From: Cladocopium goreaui
Taxonomy: Eukaryota > Sar > Dinophyceae > Suessiales > Symbiodiniaceae
NCBI GenBank assembly: GCA_947184155.2
Contig: CAMXCT020006627.1
Span: 177,501 to 241,500 of the forward strand
Direction of reading: 5' to 3'
DNA length: 64,000 bases
Position 1 is the stretch's first letter; every line of letters starts with the position of its first letter. The notes under the pieces are model-generated. The model was given only the letters and a program-made list of their open reading frames with translations. It ran no database searches and had not been told where the DNA came from. Both the position numbers and the translations under genes were made by a program. Of the stretch, positions 22,530 to 31,898 are shown piece after piece.

Positions 22530-22675
22530 CTTTATATATACATATATATAATGTACATATATATATATATATACACCTTGAGATATATACTTATATATAT
22601 ATATATATACATAAAAGTATAGAAATTATATATATATATATATATATATACATACACATACATACACACATAATA
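22530..22675. repeat. TA-rich microsatellite
   Basis: Several long TATATA runs broken by short unique spacers. Confidence 0.9.
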
Positions 22676-22915
22676 CGTAAATACAGAGGCACAAGGGTAC
22701 TCGGTACCCCAAAATATAGTCGAGGGAAACTCTGCTCTTTTGATGGCAATTCTCTGTTTACATCTTTTTTCTCCCACCCAGCTCTGTATATACGCATCAA
22801 GCCAAGACATATACATGTAGACTGTGCAATGATGAATTTCTAGTTCAAGTTGGGTATGCGAAGTCAAGCCCATTATACTTCTGAATGCCTGACAACAGAG
22901 GTGCCTTTTTGGCAG

Positions 22916-22957
22916 GTGCAGCAAGACGCGGAGCAAAAGAAGATCGAAGAGCAGGAG
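22916..22957 (+). CDS. candidate host exon (14 codons)
   Basis: Flanked by acceptor ttggcag and a textbook GTGAGA donor. It codes VQQDAEQKKIEEQE, a charged helical peptide, with phase 0 on both sides. It lies about 320 bases upstream of element B. It may belong to the same gene as the exons at 32.3-37.3 kb, with B in the intervening intron, but this is inference. Confidence 0.45.
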
Positions 22958-23278
22958 GTGAGATTTCGATCCAACAAATGGAAGCGTTGTTCACAAACGC
23001 GTTTTCAACTTGTCTTGTTGGTTTCAGGATCTGACATGTTTTGAAATGAGGTATTGTTTTCTTCAAACAAAACAAAACGTGGAGCTTTATTTATATATCA
23101 TATCTATAATATATATATATGAACATTTCAGATGTTTTTTTTAGCAGCAACCGTTGGAGTAACTCCTACAACCAACACAAATGACATAAAATGAAGGAAA
23201 GGTAAAATTGCTCGTGTCTCTATGTATCTATCTACCTATATATATATATACATACATATAATGTATGTATGTATATAT
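22958..23278. other. intron with TA/TACA microsatellite
   Basis: Ends in TATATA and TACATA/TGTATG repeats (23105-23118, 23238-23278) into which element B inserted. Confidence 0.7.
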
Positions 23279-23664
23279 TGTGAGTGGTGTGAACCCCACA
23301 CTGGTAGCTGCCAAATCTCAATCCACCTCCAAGACAAAGGGCTCGCGGTCTTTTTCCCCTGCAAAGACACAAGAGTCCTGGCAGCACACGGATGGAGCGG
23401 AATCTCCAAGCAGGCAAAGGCTAAGGTCTTCGGACCACCAATGGATGGTTTCCAACAAGCGCAGCAATGGCCCCCGGCCAAATGATATGCAGAGCGTCCA
23501 CGCTCACAAGCAATGGCTCAAGCGCAGGTGTATCCCACCCACCGACGTTCCCAGGCCTCCAGAGCCAACATGTGCTAAAGGACAAGGTGCTTTGTCCCCC
23601 TGGGATTTATTGACATAAGGTTTCAGGTGGTTATCTACTGATCTCACAATGATGCAGATTCACA
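23279..23664 (-). repeat. 3' LTR of element B
   Basis: 386 bases, TGTGAG...TTCACA on the + strand, with TGTGA/TCACA inverted ends. It equals the other LTR except for one missing C near 23552. Confidence 0.93.
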
Positions 23665-26600
23665 CTCCCGAAAAACTAAAAGTTTCCAAGAAACATGCAT
23701 CATTGCAGCCTGAGCCATTTTGGCTGGTGGATTCACCTTTCAGCCATCGCAAGCGATTTCTGGACGAGGCGCGATCCTTCAAGACTTGAAGCTCGTCATG
23801 GAGCTTGTAGTGCCCCAGTTTAAGGGTCTCCCTTAAGAAGGCATTTTCCATTACTTTTGTTAAGGCATCAGCTAATTGGGCCCCGCTATGCACCCATCTC
23901 AAAGCTACACCTTCTGACAAAAGGTCTTTTATGGATCGAGCTGTCAATTGCGTCCGAAACTCGGTGCAACTGGGCACGGCTGTGCGGGTCACAAGATCGT
24001 ATAGAGACTTGCAATCGGTGGCGGCAAAACTGTCAGGCAATTCCTGTGCTTTGATCGTTGCAGTGGAGTAAGTTTCTGGAAGATTCTGAAATGCTAGTTT
24101 GGGATTTTTCCATTGTACATTGGGGTCCATGATCCATCCCCAGCATAGTCTTACCCAGGATAATTGGTCCAAGACTGTGTTTAAGGATGTGGTCTCTGCA
24201 GCAAGAGTACTGGTTACAACACGTTGTATTTTCTTACAACCCCATGAGATCGGATTCACTGGGCATCTGACGTTGCTTCCGATATCCTTATGGGTGGCCA
24301 TTATGATAGAACCAGTATGAGAATTGGGGTTACTCTTTGAAGCAAAGGATGCATCCGAGAAGGCTAGGAATCTTAGATCTTTTGTGGCAATGGGTTGGAT
24401 TTTGATGGTCACATCGTGGTGTTTCTTGGCCTCGTGAAGTGCTTGGTTTGCTGTGATCAGGGTTTCCACTGTGGCTTGATTGATGGATGACTGTAGGTTG
24501 CTGAGTCTGCTGGAAAGGTCTGGTCTGGTATGCACCGACGCATACTGTAGGCTCCCGATGAGTGCTCTCAATTGCTGTCTTTCTTCCTCGGTGACTGTTG
24601 TTTCAGTTTGTTTTCGGCGTTCTTGAGTTATCCTGATGGGTTCAATTGCACGGATGTATTTGGATTGTGACAAGTGAATGGTGCCTTCAGGAGTTTGGTT
24701 CATTTCGATGCCGGTGAACGTGAACTGTCCCACCCTTTTTGTGCCAAATGGGTATTTTTCTTCTAGTAGTCTTAGCTTATCCCGGAAGTGATGGTTTCCT
24801 GCACAGAGGCCATCATCAACATGTAACCCGAGAATCCCATCTAGCTGTTGGTTTTGTGGATTACGGAGGGTGAACATACAGGGGTCAAAAGGTGATTGCT
24901 CAAATCCCAATTTGATTAGTTCCTCAAGAATAGCTTGAAACCACATGTATGGTGCGTCAACCAAACCGTAAGCTCCCTTTTCCAATTTGCAAATTTCACG
25001 TGAGGATAATTTCATCATCTGAATAATTTCCGCAACAGGTTCAATGGCTAAAATTCTGTCCTTTTGATTTTTGCCCTGTAAAAATGCTGCTTTGATATCA
25101 AATGATTGAAGATCCCACCCTTTTGATGCAATTGTCTGTAAAAGAAGCATTTTGGAATGTCTCCCCAGGGTAGGGGAGTCTCGTGGTACCTCAGCGATCT
25201 TAGGATCCAGATATCCCAAAATAACCAGCCTGGCCTTTGCTTTGTGGTTTTTGGTCCCCTGTAGTTGTGCCTTTTCTTGTTCATCTATGGGTTTCCATGT
25301 CAATATCCATCTACACCTCAGGACCTGATCGGGTGGTACTTGATCTCTCATGATGCGGGAAATGGTGCCAGTTTTCAACCAGTTTTGAATTTCATTTTCT
25401 TTGGCCTTTTGAAATTCTGCCCTTTCCGACGGGCTTAGCGTTGTTAGCTTGACTTCTGCTCGTTGTCTTTTGGCGGCAGTGGCCAGGAAGCTACATTCAT
25501 GGGGTCTAGATTCTCGTTTCCAGTTATCTATATCCCCTTCGGTAACATAGACTTCGCACTGCCATGCCTGATTTGCTTCCAGTTGGATGGATTCTGGCTC
25601 AACATCAACGCAAGGGAGACCTTCACACACCAGATCATCATCGTCCTCATTCTGCATTGGGACTGGCGTGTTTTGTGCCAGCTGGGCCTGCATCTTGTCT
25701 TGCTCTGGATTCAGAGCCTCTGGATTTGGTATCGCAGGCTGGGCAGGACTGTGACCGTGGCTATTATGACTCCCTACAGGTGAATGGCTACTGCCTGGTG
25801 CTCCTGGTTCGGCATCTGGTTGCACTTCGGATTGATTTTCAGGATCTTGAAGGTCACTTGGCATGTTGGGATTATTAGGGGTTATTGGTGACGGATTATT
25901 TGGTGCTGGTAAGGTTATATCAGGATTGGGATTATTGCTCTGGGAATTTTGGATGACGTTTTGGAGGTGCGGTGATAGTTGTTGGGCAATTTGGGAAATT
26001 GTGGGTTCATTGGGCAACATCACAATCCCTTTGGCCTCCATAGCTGACACGGGTCGAACATGCTCGGGTGCGGCACGAAAGAGTTTGGCTGCCATGGTCG
26101 TCCACACCGTTTGGGAGTTCTCATGAACCACAACCTTCATGGGACCTGTCCACTGATCGGGGTATGCCCCCTTCCCTTGGCGCCAAACCATTACCCATTC
26201 CCCTGGTAGGTATTTTCGGGGTTCCCCTTTTGACTTACGGAGTACAGACCTACGTAAGGCTGCATCATGATCTGTTTGGACAAAAGCCTTTCGGGCACTC
26301 TCACGGCGGGCCAATTGCAATCTAAACTGCACGCCTTGGGCCGATTCGGAGTCGGCCAACATGTGGGCAGGCAACAATTCATCACTGCAGTTGGAACCCG
26401 GCAACCTGGTTTGCTTTCCTAGCACAAGTATTTCTGGAGAAAAACCCTTTCGGATGCTATAGGCATTCTTGGCTTGAGTGCACCACCAAAGCCCCTGCTT
26501 AAGATCATGATATGTGTGTATGGCATGTTCTGTCTCGTATTTTGTCAGCATATTTTGGAGTATGGAGCCATGTCTTTCTGCTTTGCCATTCTGGAAGTGT

Positions 26601-29600
26601 GCTTCAGTGCTTATCGTGGTCATGTGAATATTATGTGCCTGTGCAAAATTGGCAACCTCATCGGAATTCAGTTCAGTGCCGGCATCTATGATCATCTCAT
26701 GAGGTGTCCCGGCCCACATCAGCCAAGACTGCAAAAAGCATTCCAGGAAAGCATCGGCTGCCCGAGATGGAGCTATGCTGGCAACCTGAAAGCTCGTGGC
26801 ACTATCCACAAAGTGATACACATGAAAACCCTTCCCTTGAGCATTCGTCCAAGTGAAACCGTCAACATGGATCCTATCATTAAAATCTAGTTCATCCCTC
26901 AAATTACCAGGTGCTCCGGTCTTGGGCAGCTGCTGGGCTTGACACACCGAGCACTTAAGCTCGAGGGCAGCACGGGCAACTTCTGGTCGGAATCCCTGCT
27001 GTCTGAGGATGCTGCTGAACTTTTCGGCATGCGGATGACCTAGATTCTTATGTGCTCTGATTAAGGCTTGCTGCTCTTCCTTGGTAAGGCTTTTGAAATG
27101 TGCTGACTGGCTGGATGACATCTTCATGTCAGCTTGCTGGGATTCTGTCAGTTCCCGGATGGGATTGGGACTCTCTGTCGGCGCAGCGTCGGAAGTCTTC
27201 GCTTCCGTTGCTTCCGGTGTTCTGACCGGCGGGGCACTTGCCGAATTAGATGCACCAGGATCAGATGTATCTATCCGAGATTCTCTAACCCTTGGAACTT
27301 CTGGATTGCAAGCAAAGACTGTCATATTGAGTCGGCACGGATGAGACGCCCGGATCAACTGTCTTTTGGACAAATTCTCCCAAGATTCCCATGATTCATC
27401 GGCCTTACATTTTCCGGAATTTCGTTCGATGAATACACATCTGCGATAAGGGGCTTCCCCTTTCATGAGGTCTGTTGGTGGGGCAATGGTTCTGTTGGTA
27501 CCCCGACAAATGAGTATTCTTCGAATTTCCTTATCCTCCATAAGTGTTTGCACTTGAGAAATTATTTGGGGATTGGTTATTTCAATTTTACCCACACGTG
27601 GAGCTTGTTGTTGGAGTTCTTGGAAAATGGACTGCCATTGTTGTGTGACATTTTGTGGGGTGGTTTTGGTGGGACACTTGATACGCTTTCCCCATGGCAA
27701 CTGTTCTACTTCCCGTGCTCGACTGACCTTCAGTCTGGCTTGGTCAGCTAACCTCTGGCGCTTTGGAGCTCTTTCACCATGGTCGGATTCATTGGTGAGG
27801 GTCCATGACCAGAGGCATACCTCATGCTGTAGCAGATACGGCAATTCTCGGGGCTTTCGAAAGCGACACAAACTCTTGGCTAATCTGCGTGCAAACTTTC
27901 TCGGATAGTTCTCCGTGAAGGCTGTTCTGAGCACCGATTTGCCAGCGACCTTGCATGATCCCTCAATCTGTTGGTGCGGATGCAAACCACGACATTTTAG
28001 GCCCTCAAGCTCTTGACACAAACTTGGACTGGATGTCATTATGGTTAAGGCTTTCCGCATGTGATTCTGAGTTTCAGGATCTCGCAGGTCACCTGCCGTG
28101 CAGAGGTCGACATCCAGCGCTAGCAGTACCTGTCGAACTTCTTGCATGTAGGGAAGTCTGAACATCTGGGAATTTTGTGGCTGTTCCCAATGGAAGTGAT
28201 TTCGCTGACCCCTTTGATATCTCATTAGGACAATCCCCAGGGCAATTTGATCAAGATGTTGAAGTCGGTTATTCTGAAGCTCATCCCATGCTTTAATGGA
28301 TTTGCTACCATTCAAATTTGACCAACCACTCCATGGACCACACTTTGGGGAAAACCATACATGTTTGGGCCTATGTTCTACTAAAACCTTGAAAAGGAGA
28401 CGTCGACCTTCGGAGGTCTGCAGATCCCCCTCGGCAAGTCCGAAACGCATTGCACGGTGTCCCATTTGCTGACATTGACTGGTCAGCTGGCTGTGTGGTC
28501 CACAGAAAACTTCAAGCAAATCAATCTTAGAGCCCACTGGGTTACTGTTTTGAATGACCTGGTCAAGTTCCTGAGATATCTGAAGGATCATCTTGTTGAA
28601 CATTTTTCTTTCTCGGTTGGTTTCCGTGGCAACCTGGTGGACAAGGTTATCTGTTTGATCTGGATCACCAGCCTGGAAGGACTGAGCCCAGCTGGGGCAC
28701 GGATCTACTGGGGCTCGGTTGTTGGCGGGTTGGCTTCCAGCAACGTGAGGATCTGTGACACCGCATTCTCCAGGACTGCCATTCGGCCCTCCAGGTGGGT
28801 CGCATTCGGACCCGTGATTTCGGAAGCTACGGCCACACTCATACCTGCATCGATCTCGTCGCCAAACATCTCGAACTCCTCCTCCTCCGCAGCATCCCAC
28901 ACTGAGATCGCCTCGGCCTGCGGTTGTGGAGTCTTCTTGGGCATGACTTTGGCCTTTGGCTTCCTCAGGGTCGCACTCGATGGCACCCCTTTGTGGACAG
29001 GGATGCGAGTGCCGGCCATTTCGGCTCGTTCCACCATCAGCTCGACATAGTGCAGAATCTTCTGATGACTCTCCTTCCCTGATTTCTCGTACCTTCCGGC
29101 AAACCAGAGAAGCCAGTCCTGATGGTTCAGCCACATTTCGCGGTAGGTCCGGCCCAGGTGAGCTTGGCCGAAATCCACCTTGGTCTCTTCCAATTGGTTG
29201 AGGCTCAGGTGACTGAAATCGAACTTGGCGGTCTCTCCTGGCACTTGGAGTTCCTTCAGGCGCTGACTCAGTGAGGACATTGCGACGACACTTCGGAAAT
29301 CGGAAGCTTCTGGCAAAAGTTGAGTGGCTTGAGCTTCGAGGATCTGCCGAACCGGTGTATTCTGTACATGGCTCAGGCTGTTGCAAAAACTCATCCAGGA
29401 TATTTGGAAAACCGGGTGAATTGTTCTCGACCTTGACATCAGTTACATGAGTTGGTGATGATGATGGTGAAGGGGTGTGCATGTTGTCGACAGTGGCAGG
29501 GATTGCATGACATGATGCCTGTGACCCTGAGTTGGTGATTTCTGGTTCTGTACACGGCTTTGCACTCTCTGTTTTGGTCTCTTCGGACACCTGGTGAGTC

Positions 29601-31339
29601 TCAGCGGCATGCTCGGACACGGTCGTGTCCACAAGGTCATTCAAATCCAAAAGAAACAACCCTCGGTCTGTGAGCTGGATTGGAATCAACTTGTTGATCT
29701 TTGTGGCAAAGATAGTCTTTTGACTGGTATCTATGACAGCACCAATCGCTCGCAATAGGGTGTTTGACAAAAGGAAAGGGGTTGACCCAGGCACTACTGC
29801 AACCTTTAACCAAAGACCATGAATTGGAATAGCTAAGGCTTGCTCACTTTGTAAGGTTCCCTGATTACCAAACCTGAAAGTTATGGCACATGGGCACCTT
29901 CGAACAGCTTTCCGTGCTTGAGGGTTCAGCCCTTCTAGAAGACCTTTGACCAAATTGCTACCAATGACAGTCTTAGTGGCTCCCAGGTCAACAACCCCCA
30001 TACTGCTGTACGTTGCAAACATGGCTACATGTTCACTCATGGAACTTGGTTCGGCTCTTGGACATGGATAGGTCGGCACAGGCACTGGCTGAACTGCGGT
30101 TGCAGTCGTTGATGCAGCTCGATCATCATGGCGCCTGAGGCCGGTTGCAGTGGATTCAGTGTTCAACCATCGATGGATAGACCTTTGAAGCCTATCTTTG
30201 GATTCCCTGTCTTTAAACCTTTCAGAGTGGCAAACAAAACACTGGCTAACCGATATGTAAGGCACATCTACGGCTTCGTCAAAGGATGGCAAATTGAGAA
30301 ACTCCAGTGGCAGCCCTTGAACATCACTTTGAACTTGGACGAACGAGGTGGGAGCCTGTGGTCGGGAAGCTCCTGAGGCATCATTCCTGGATGGGCACTC
30401 AGCCTTCCAGTGGCCCATTTTCCCGCAGATCCTGCATGTGGAACTGAGGATCCTTTGCTGCAGGGTCTTACGGCTTGAATTATGCCCCTTATTGAACTTA
30501 CCCTTTACCCCACGGTTAAACCCCTTGGACTTACCTTTGGAGCTCTGGGTCAACGGCCAAAATCCCCGGGATTTGACCTTTTCGCTCAGGCGCCTGCGCG
30601 CCTCAGTGTACGCATTCAGCGCACTTGCCAATTCCTCATCTCCTTGAAGCACATCAGATGCCGCCGTCTCAAAGTCGGCGATCAGGATGGCATCGGCATC
30701 GCCTTCCTGCACCAACACATCGATCATCTCATCCTCGTTGACTTCCTCGTGAACATCAGCATGATAGGCTTGAGAGGCTTCATCATCATCCTCCATTTGA
30801 TCGGCTACCATGGTGCTGGAATCGTATGTCTTCAGTTTACCAGTTTTCTTTCCAGTTGTGATTTCATGGAAAAATCCAGCCCCCAGCATGCGGATTGCCG
30901 CCGATACCCTCGGCATTGTCAGCCTACCGTCTGTGCTCACCTGACTGTCGATCACCACCTTCTTTTTGTCTTCCGCACTGAGAGTCGAACCACGCAGAGT
31001 TATGTATGCCTGCAGCTCATCCAGCTTGACTTCCTTATTGATAAGCTCCTGCCACAGCACGTCAGCACGTGCCAAGAAGCTATCATTGGTTTCGTCCTGT
31101 CGCTGGACGCATCGGAACAAGGCTCGTTCCGCCGCCTCATACTTTTTCTCAAGTGGGATCTGGCCCCATTGGCCACCTAACAGCTCAATGATTTGTTGAA
31201 TTGACTTCTTCTCATTGACTGTGATCTCAGCGCTCTTCAGTTGTAACTTTTGAAAGGCAGATCCTGTACAGCCTAGGATCAACCGAGTCGCCAGTTCCGT
31301 CCATTTGCCCTCCGGCCACATGTTCATCAGCAATTGCAC
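23660..31339 (-). CDS. Gag-Pol polyprotein, element B
   Basis: 2,559 codons. Zinc knuckle CRICGKMGHWKAEC near residue 303; protease motif VVDLGATKTVIG near 450 (DLG instead of DTG/DSG). A low-complexity R/G/S/P region at about 630-880 is covered by a second ORF. The methyltransferase-like domain follows: LLEVFCGPHSQLT near 943, VWFSPKCGPWSGWS near 1000, HFHWEQP near 1048. Integrase has HKNLGHP...CSVC near 1431 and the DDE set ending FQNGKAERHG near 1583. RT has YGLVDAPYMWF near 2126 and LHVDDG near 2175. RNase H has SDASFAS near 2333 and TDCKSLYD near 2445. Compared with element D about 35 N-terminal residues are missing from this frame; they are readable upstream from an ATG at 31437 but in another frame. 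The products would act in cytoplasmic particles and integrate cDNA in the nucleus. Confidence 0.93.
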   Translation of the reverse strand: MQLLMNMWPEGKWTELATRLILGCTGSAFQKLQLKSAEITVNEKKSIQQIIELLGGQWGQIPLEKKYEAAERALFRCVQRQDETNDSFLARADVLWQELINKEVKLDELQAYITLRGSTLSAEDKKKVVIDSQVSTDGRLTMPRVSAAIRMLGAGFFHEITTGKKTGKLKTYDSSTMVADQMEDDDEASQAYHADVHEEVNEDEMIDVLVQEGDADAILIADFETAASDVLQGDEELASALNAYTEARRRLSEKVKSRGFWPLTQSSKGKSKGFNRGVKGKFNKGHNSSRKTLQQRILSSTCRICGKMGHWKAECPSRNDASGASRPQAPTSFVQVQSDVQGLPLEFLNLPSFDEAVDVPYISVSQCFVCHSERFKDRESKDRLQRSIHRWLNTESTATGLRRHDDRAASTTATAVQPVPVPTYPCPRAEPSSMSEHVAMFATYSSMGVVDLGATKTVIGSNLVKGLLEGLNPQARKAVRRCPCAITFRFGNQGTLQSEQALAIPIHGLWLKVAVVPGSTPFLLSNTLLRAIGAVIDTSQKTIFATKINKLIPIQLTDRGLFLLDLNDLVDTTVSEHAAETHQVSEETKTESAKPCTEPEITNSGSQASCHAIPATVDNMHTPSPSSSPTHVTDVKVENNSPGFPNILDEFLQQPEPCTEYTGSADPRSSSHSTFARSFRFPKCRRNVLTESAPEGTPSARRDRQVRFQSPEPQPIGRDQGGFRPSSPGPDLPRNVAEPSGLASLVCRKVREIREGESSEDSALCRADGGTSRNGRHSHPCPQRGAIECDPEEAKGQSHAQEDSTTAGRGDLSVGCCGGGGVRDVWRRDRCRYECGRSFRNHGSECDPPGGPNGSPGECGVTDPHVAGSQPANNRAPVDPCPSWAQSFQAGDPDQTDNLVHQVATETNRERKMFNKMILQISQELDQVIQNSNPVGSKIDLLEVFCGPHSQLTSQCQQMGHRAMRFGLAEGDLQTSEGRRLLFKVLVEHRPKHVWFSPKCGPWSGWSNLNGSKSIKAWDELQNNRLQHLDQIALGIVLMRYQRGQRNHFHWEQPQNSQMFRLPYMQEVRQVLLALDVDLCTAGDLRDPETQNHMRKALTIMTSSPSLCQELEGLKCRGLHPHQQIEGSCKVAGKSVLRTAFTENYPRKFARRLAKSLCRFRKPRELPYLLQHEVCLWSWTLTNESDHGERAPKRQRLADQARLKVSRAREVEQLPWGKRIKCPTKTTPQNVTQQWQSIFQELQQQAPRVGKIEITNPQIISQVQTLMEDKEIRRILICRGTNRTIAPPTDLMKGEAPYRRCVFIERNSGKCKADESWESWENLSKRQLIRASHPCRLNMTVFACNPEVPRVRESRIDTSDPGASNSASAPPVRTPEATEAKTSDAAPTESPNPIRELTESQQADMKMSSSQSAHFKSLTKEEQQALIRAHKNLGHPHAEKFSSILRQQGFRPEVARAALELKCSVCQAQQLPKTGAPGNLRDELDFNDRIHVDGFTWTNAQGKGFHVYHFVDSATSFQVASIAPSRAADAFLECFLQSWLMWAGTPHEMIIDAGTELNSDEVANFAQAHNIHMTTISTEAHFQNGKAERHGSILQNMLTKYETEHAIHTYHDLKQGLWWCTQAKNAYSIRKGFSPEILVLGKQTRLPGSNCSDELLPAHMLADSESAQGVQFRLQLARRESARKAFVQTDHDAALRRSVLRKSKGEPRKYLPGEWVMVWRQGKGAYPDQWTGPMKVVVHENSQTVWTTMAAKLFRAAPEHVRPVSAMEAKGIVMLPNEPTISQIAQQLSPHLQNVIQNSQSNNPNPDITLPAPNNPSPITPNNPNMPSDLQDPENQSEVQPDAEPGAPGSSHSPVGSHNSHGHSPAQPAIPNPEALNPEQDKMQAQLAQNTPVPMQNEDDDDLVCEGLPCVDVEPESIQLEANQAWQCEVYVTEGDIDNWKRESRPHECSFLATAAKRQRAEVKLTTLSPSERAEFQKAKENEIQNWLKTGTISRIMRDQVPPDQVLRCRWILTWKPIDEQEKAQLQGTKNHKAKARLVILGYLDPKIAEVPRDSPTLGRHSKMLLLQTIASKGWDLQSFDIKAAFLQGKNQKDRILAIEPVAEIIQMMKLSSREICKLEKGAYGLVDAPYMWFQAILEELIKLGFEQSPFDPCMFTLRNPQNQQLDGILGLHVDDGLCAGNHHFRDKLRLLEEKYPFGTKRVGQFTFTGIEMNQTPEGTIHLSQSKYIRAIEPIRITQERRKQTETTVTEEERQQLRALIGSLQYASVHTRPDLSSRLSNLQSSINQATVETLITANQALHEAKKHHDVTIKIQPIATKDLRFLAFSDASFASKSNPNSHTGSIIMATHKDIGSNVRCPVNPISWGCKKIQRVVTSTLAAETTSLNTVLDQLSWVRLCWGWIMDPNVQWKNPKLAFQNLPETYSTATIKAQELPDSFAATDCKSLYDLVTRTAVPSCTEFRTQLTARSIKDLLSEGVALRWVHSGAQLADALTKVMENAFLRETLKLGHYKLHDELQVLKDRASSRNRLRWLKGESTSQNGSGCNDACFLETFSFSGV
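23665..23670 (-). promoter_or_regulatory. polypurine tract end, element B
   Basis: On the - strand CGGGAG directly precedes the LTR's TGTGAATC, and element D has GGGAG followed by TGTGAATT at the same place. Plus-strand DNA synthesis starts at such tracts (established). Confidence 0.5.
28705..29439 (-). CDS. accessory ORF overlapping pol (+1 frame), element B
   Basis: 244 codons wholly inside the polyprotein gene, in the +1 frame, between protease and methyltransferase-like domain. It may start at the ATG at 29439 or at 29280, where MSSLSQRL aligns with the likely start of the matching protein in element D (191 residues from there). The core VDFGQAHLGRTYREMW...WLLWFAGRYEKSGKES...HYVELMVERAE is clearly related to the D protein. 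The upstream LLPEASDFR is nearly the same as LLPESSMFR in element C's third ORF. Conserved aromatic and glycine positions in this frame, against low-complexity sequence in the pol frame, argue that it is translated. The FGK...W core loosely resembles the small ExoX-C-like/DUF3820-type domain; function unknown. Confidence 0.65.
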   Translation of the reverse strand: MSRSRTIHPVFQISWMSFCNSLSHVQNTPVRQILEAQATQLLPEASDFRSVVAMSSLSQRLKELQVPGETAKFDFSHLSLNQLEETKVDFGQAHLGRTYREMWLNHQDWLLWFAGRYEKSGKESHQKILHYVELMVERAEMAGTRIPVHKGVPSSATLRKPKAKVMPKKTPQPQAEAISVWDAAEEEEFEMFGDEIDAGMSVAVASEITGPNATHLEGRMAVLENAVSQILTLLEANPPTTEPQ

Positions 31340-31497
31340 CTTCTTTGTATAGTCGGTGAGGTCATCTTTGGATGGGTCAAACGATTGGGCACAAGAGTGC
31401 TGGAGGTTCCCTCAGCACCGTCAGATGCTTCAGGCATCTCTCCACCTCCAACTCCAATGTCCGCCTCCCTGGATACTCAGCTAAAGGAGCAGAGCTG

Positions 31498-31510
31498 AGC
31501 TCCGCTACCA
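31498..31510 (-). promoter_or_regulatory. primer-binding site, element B
   Basis: On the - strand TGGTAGCGGAGCT begins one base after the 5' LTR. It is complementary to a tRNA ending AGCTCCGCTACCA, which fits a eukaryotic initiator-Met-type acceptor (…GCUACCA). Element D has the same 13 bases. Confidence 0.7.
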
Positions 31511-31511
31511 G

Positions 31512-31898
31512 TGTGAGTGGTGTGAACCCCACACTGGTAGCTGCCAAATCTCAATCCACCTCCAAGACAAAGGGCTCGCGGTCTTTTTCCCCTGCAAAGA
31601 CACAAGAGTCCTGGCAGCACACGGATGGAGCGGAATCTCCAAGCAGGCAAAGGCTAAGGTCTTCGGACCACCAATGGATGGTTTCCAACAAGCGCAGCAA
31701 TGGCCCCCGGCCAAATGATATGCAGAGCGTCCACGCTCACAAGCAATGGCTCAAGCGCAGGTGTATCCCACCCACCGACGTTCCCAGGCCCTCCAGAGCC
31801 AACATGTGCTAAAGGACAAGGTGCTTTGTCCCCCTGGGATTTATTGACATAAGGTTTCAGGTGGTTATCTACTGATCTCACAATGATGCAGATTCACA
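31512..31898 (-). repeat. 5' LTR of element B
   Basis: 387 bases, the partner of 23279-23664 with one extra C near 31786. Expected to carry promoter and polyadenylation signals, but none was pinpointed. Confidence 0.93.

Larger units (their letters stand above)
18856..22915. other. intronic/intergenic with microsatellites
   Basis: Weak exon candidates: 19462-19560 (MAEVTENLHLAREAIQMERQ), 20020-20105 (VLVHIFGASDPEVLELEPLL) and 22435-22500 (SSAVGDEMELRRRKAQRGLL). None has a full set of splice and phase support. TA runs lie at 19026-19044 and 20955-21065. The remainder shows nothing recognisable. Confidence 0.35.
23279..31898 (-). mobile_element. Ty1/copia LTR retrotransposon B, young, near-complete
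   Basis: 8,620 bases between LTRs that differ by one base. From the 5' LTR at the right end the order is primer-binding site, Gag with zinc knuckle, protease, a long stretch overprinted by an accessory ORF, methyltransferase-like domain, integrase, RT, RNase H, polypurine tract, 3' LTR. The polyprotein is open over 2,559 codons. A 2-base length difference near 31385 disrupts the very start of Gag. It is inserted in a TA microsatellite (ATATAT on both sides), so the target duplication is not informative. Confidence 0.93.
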
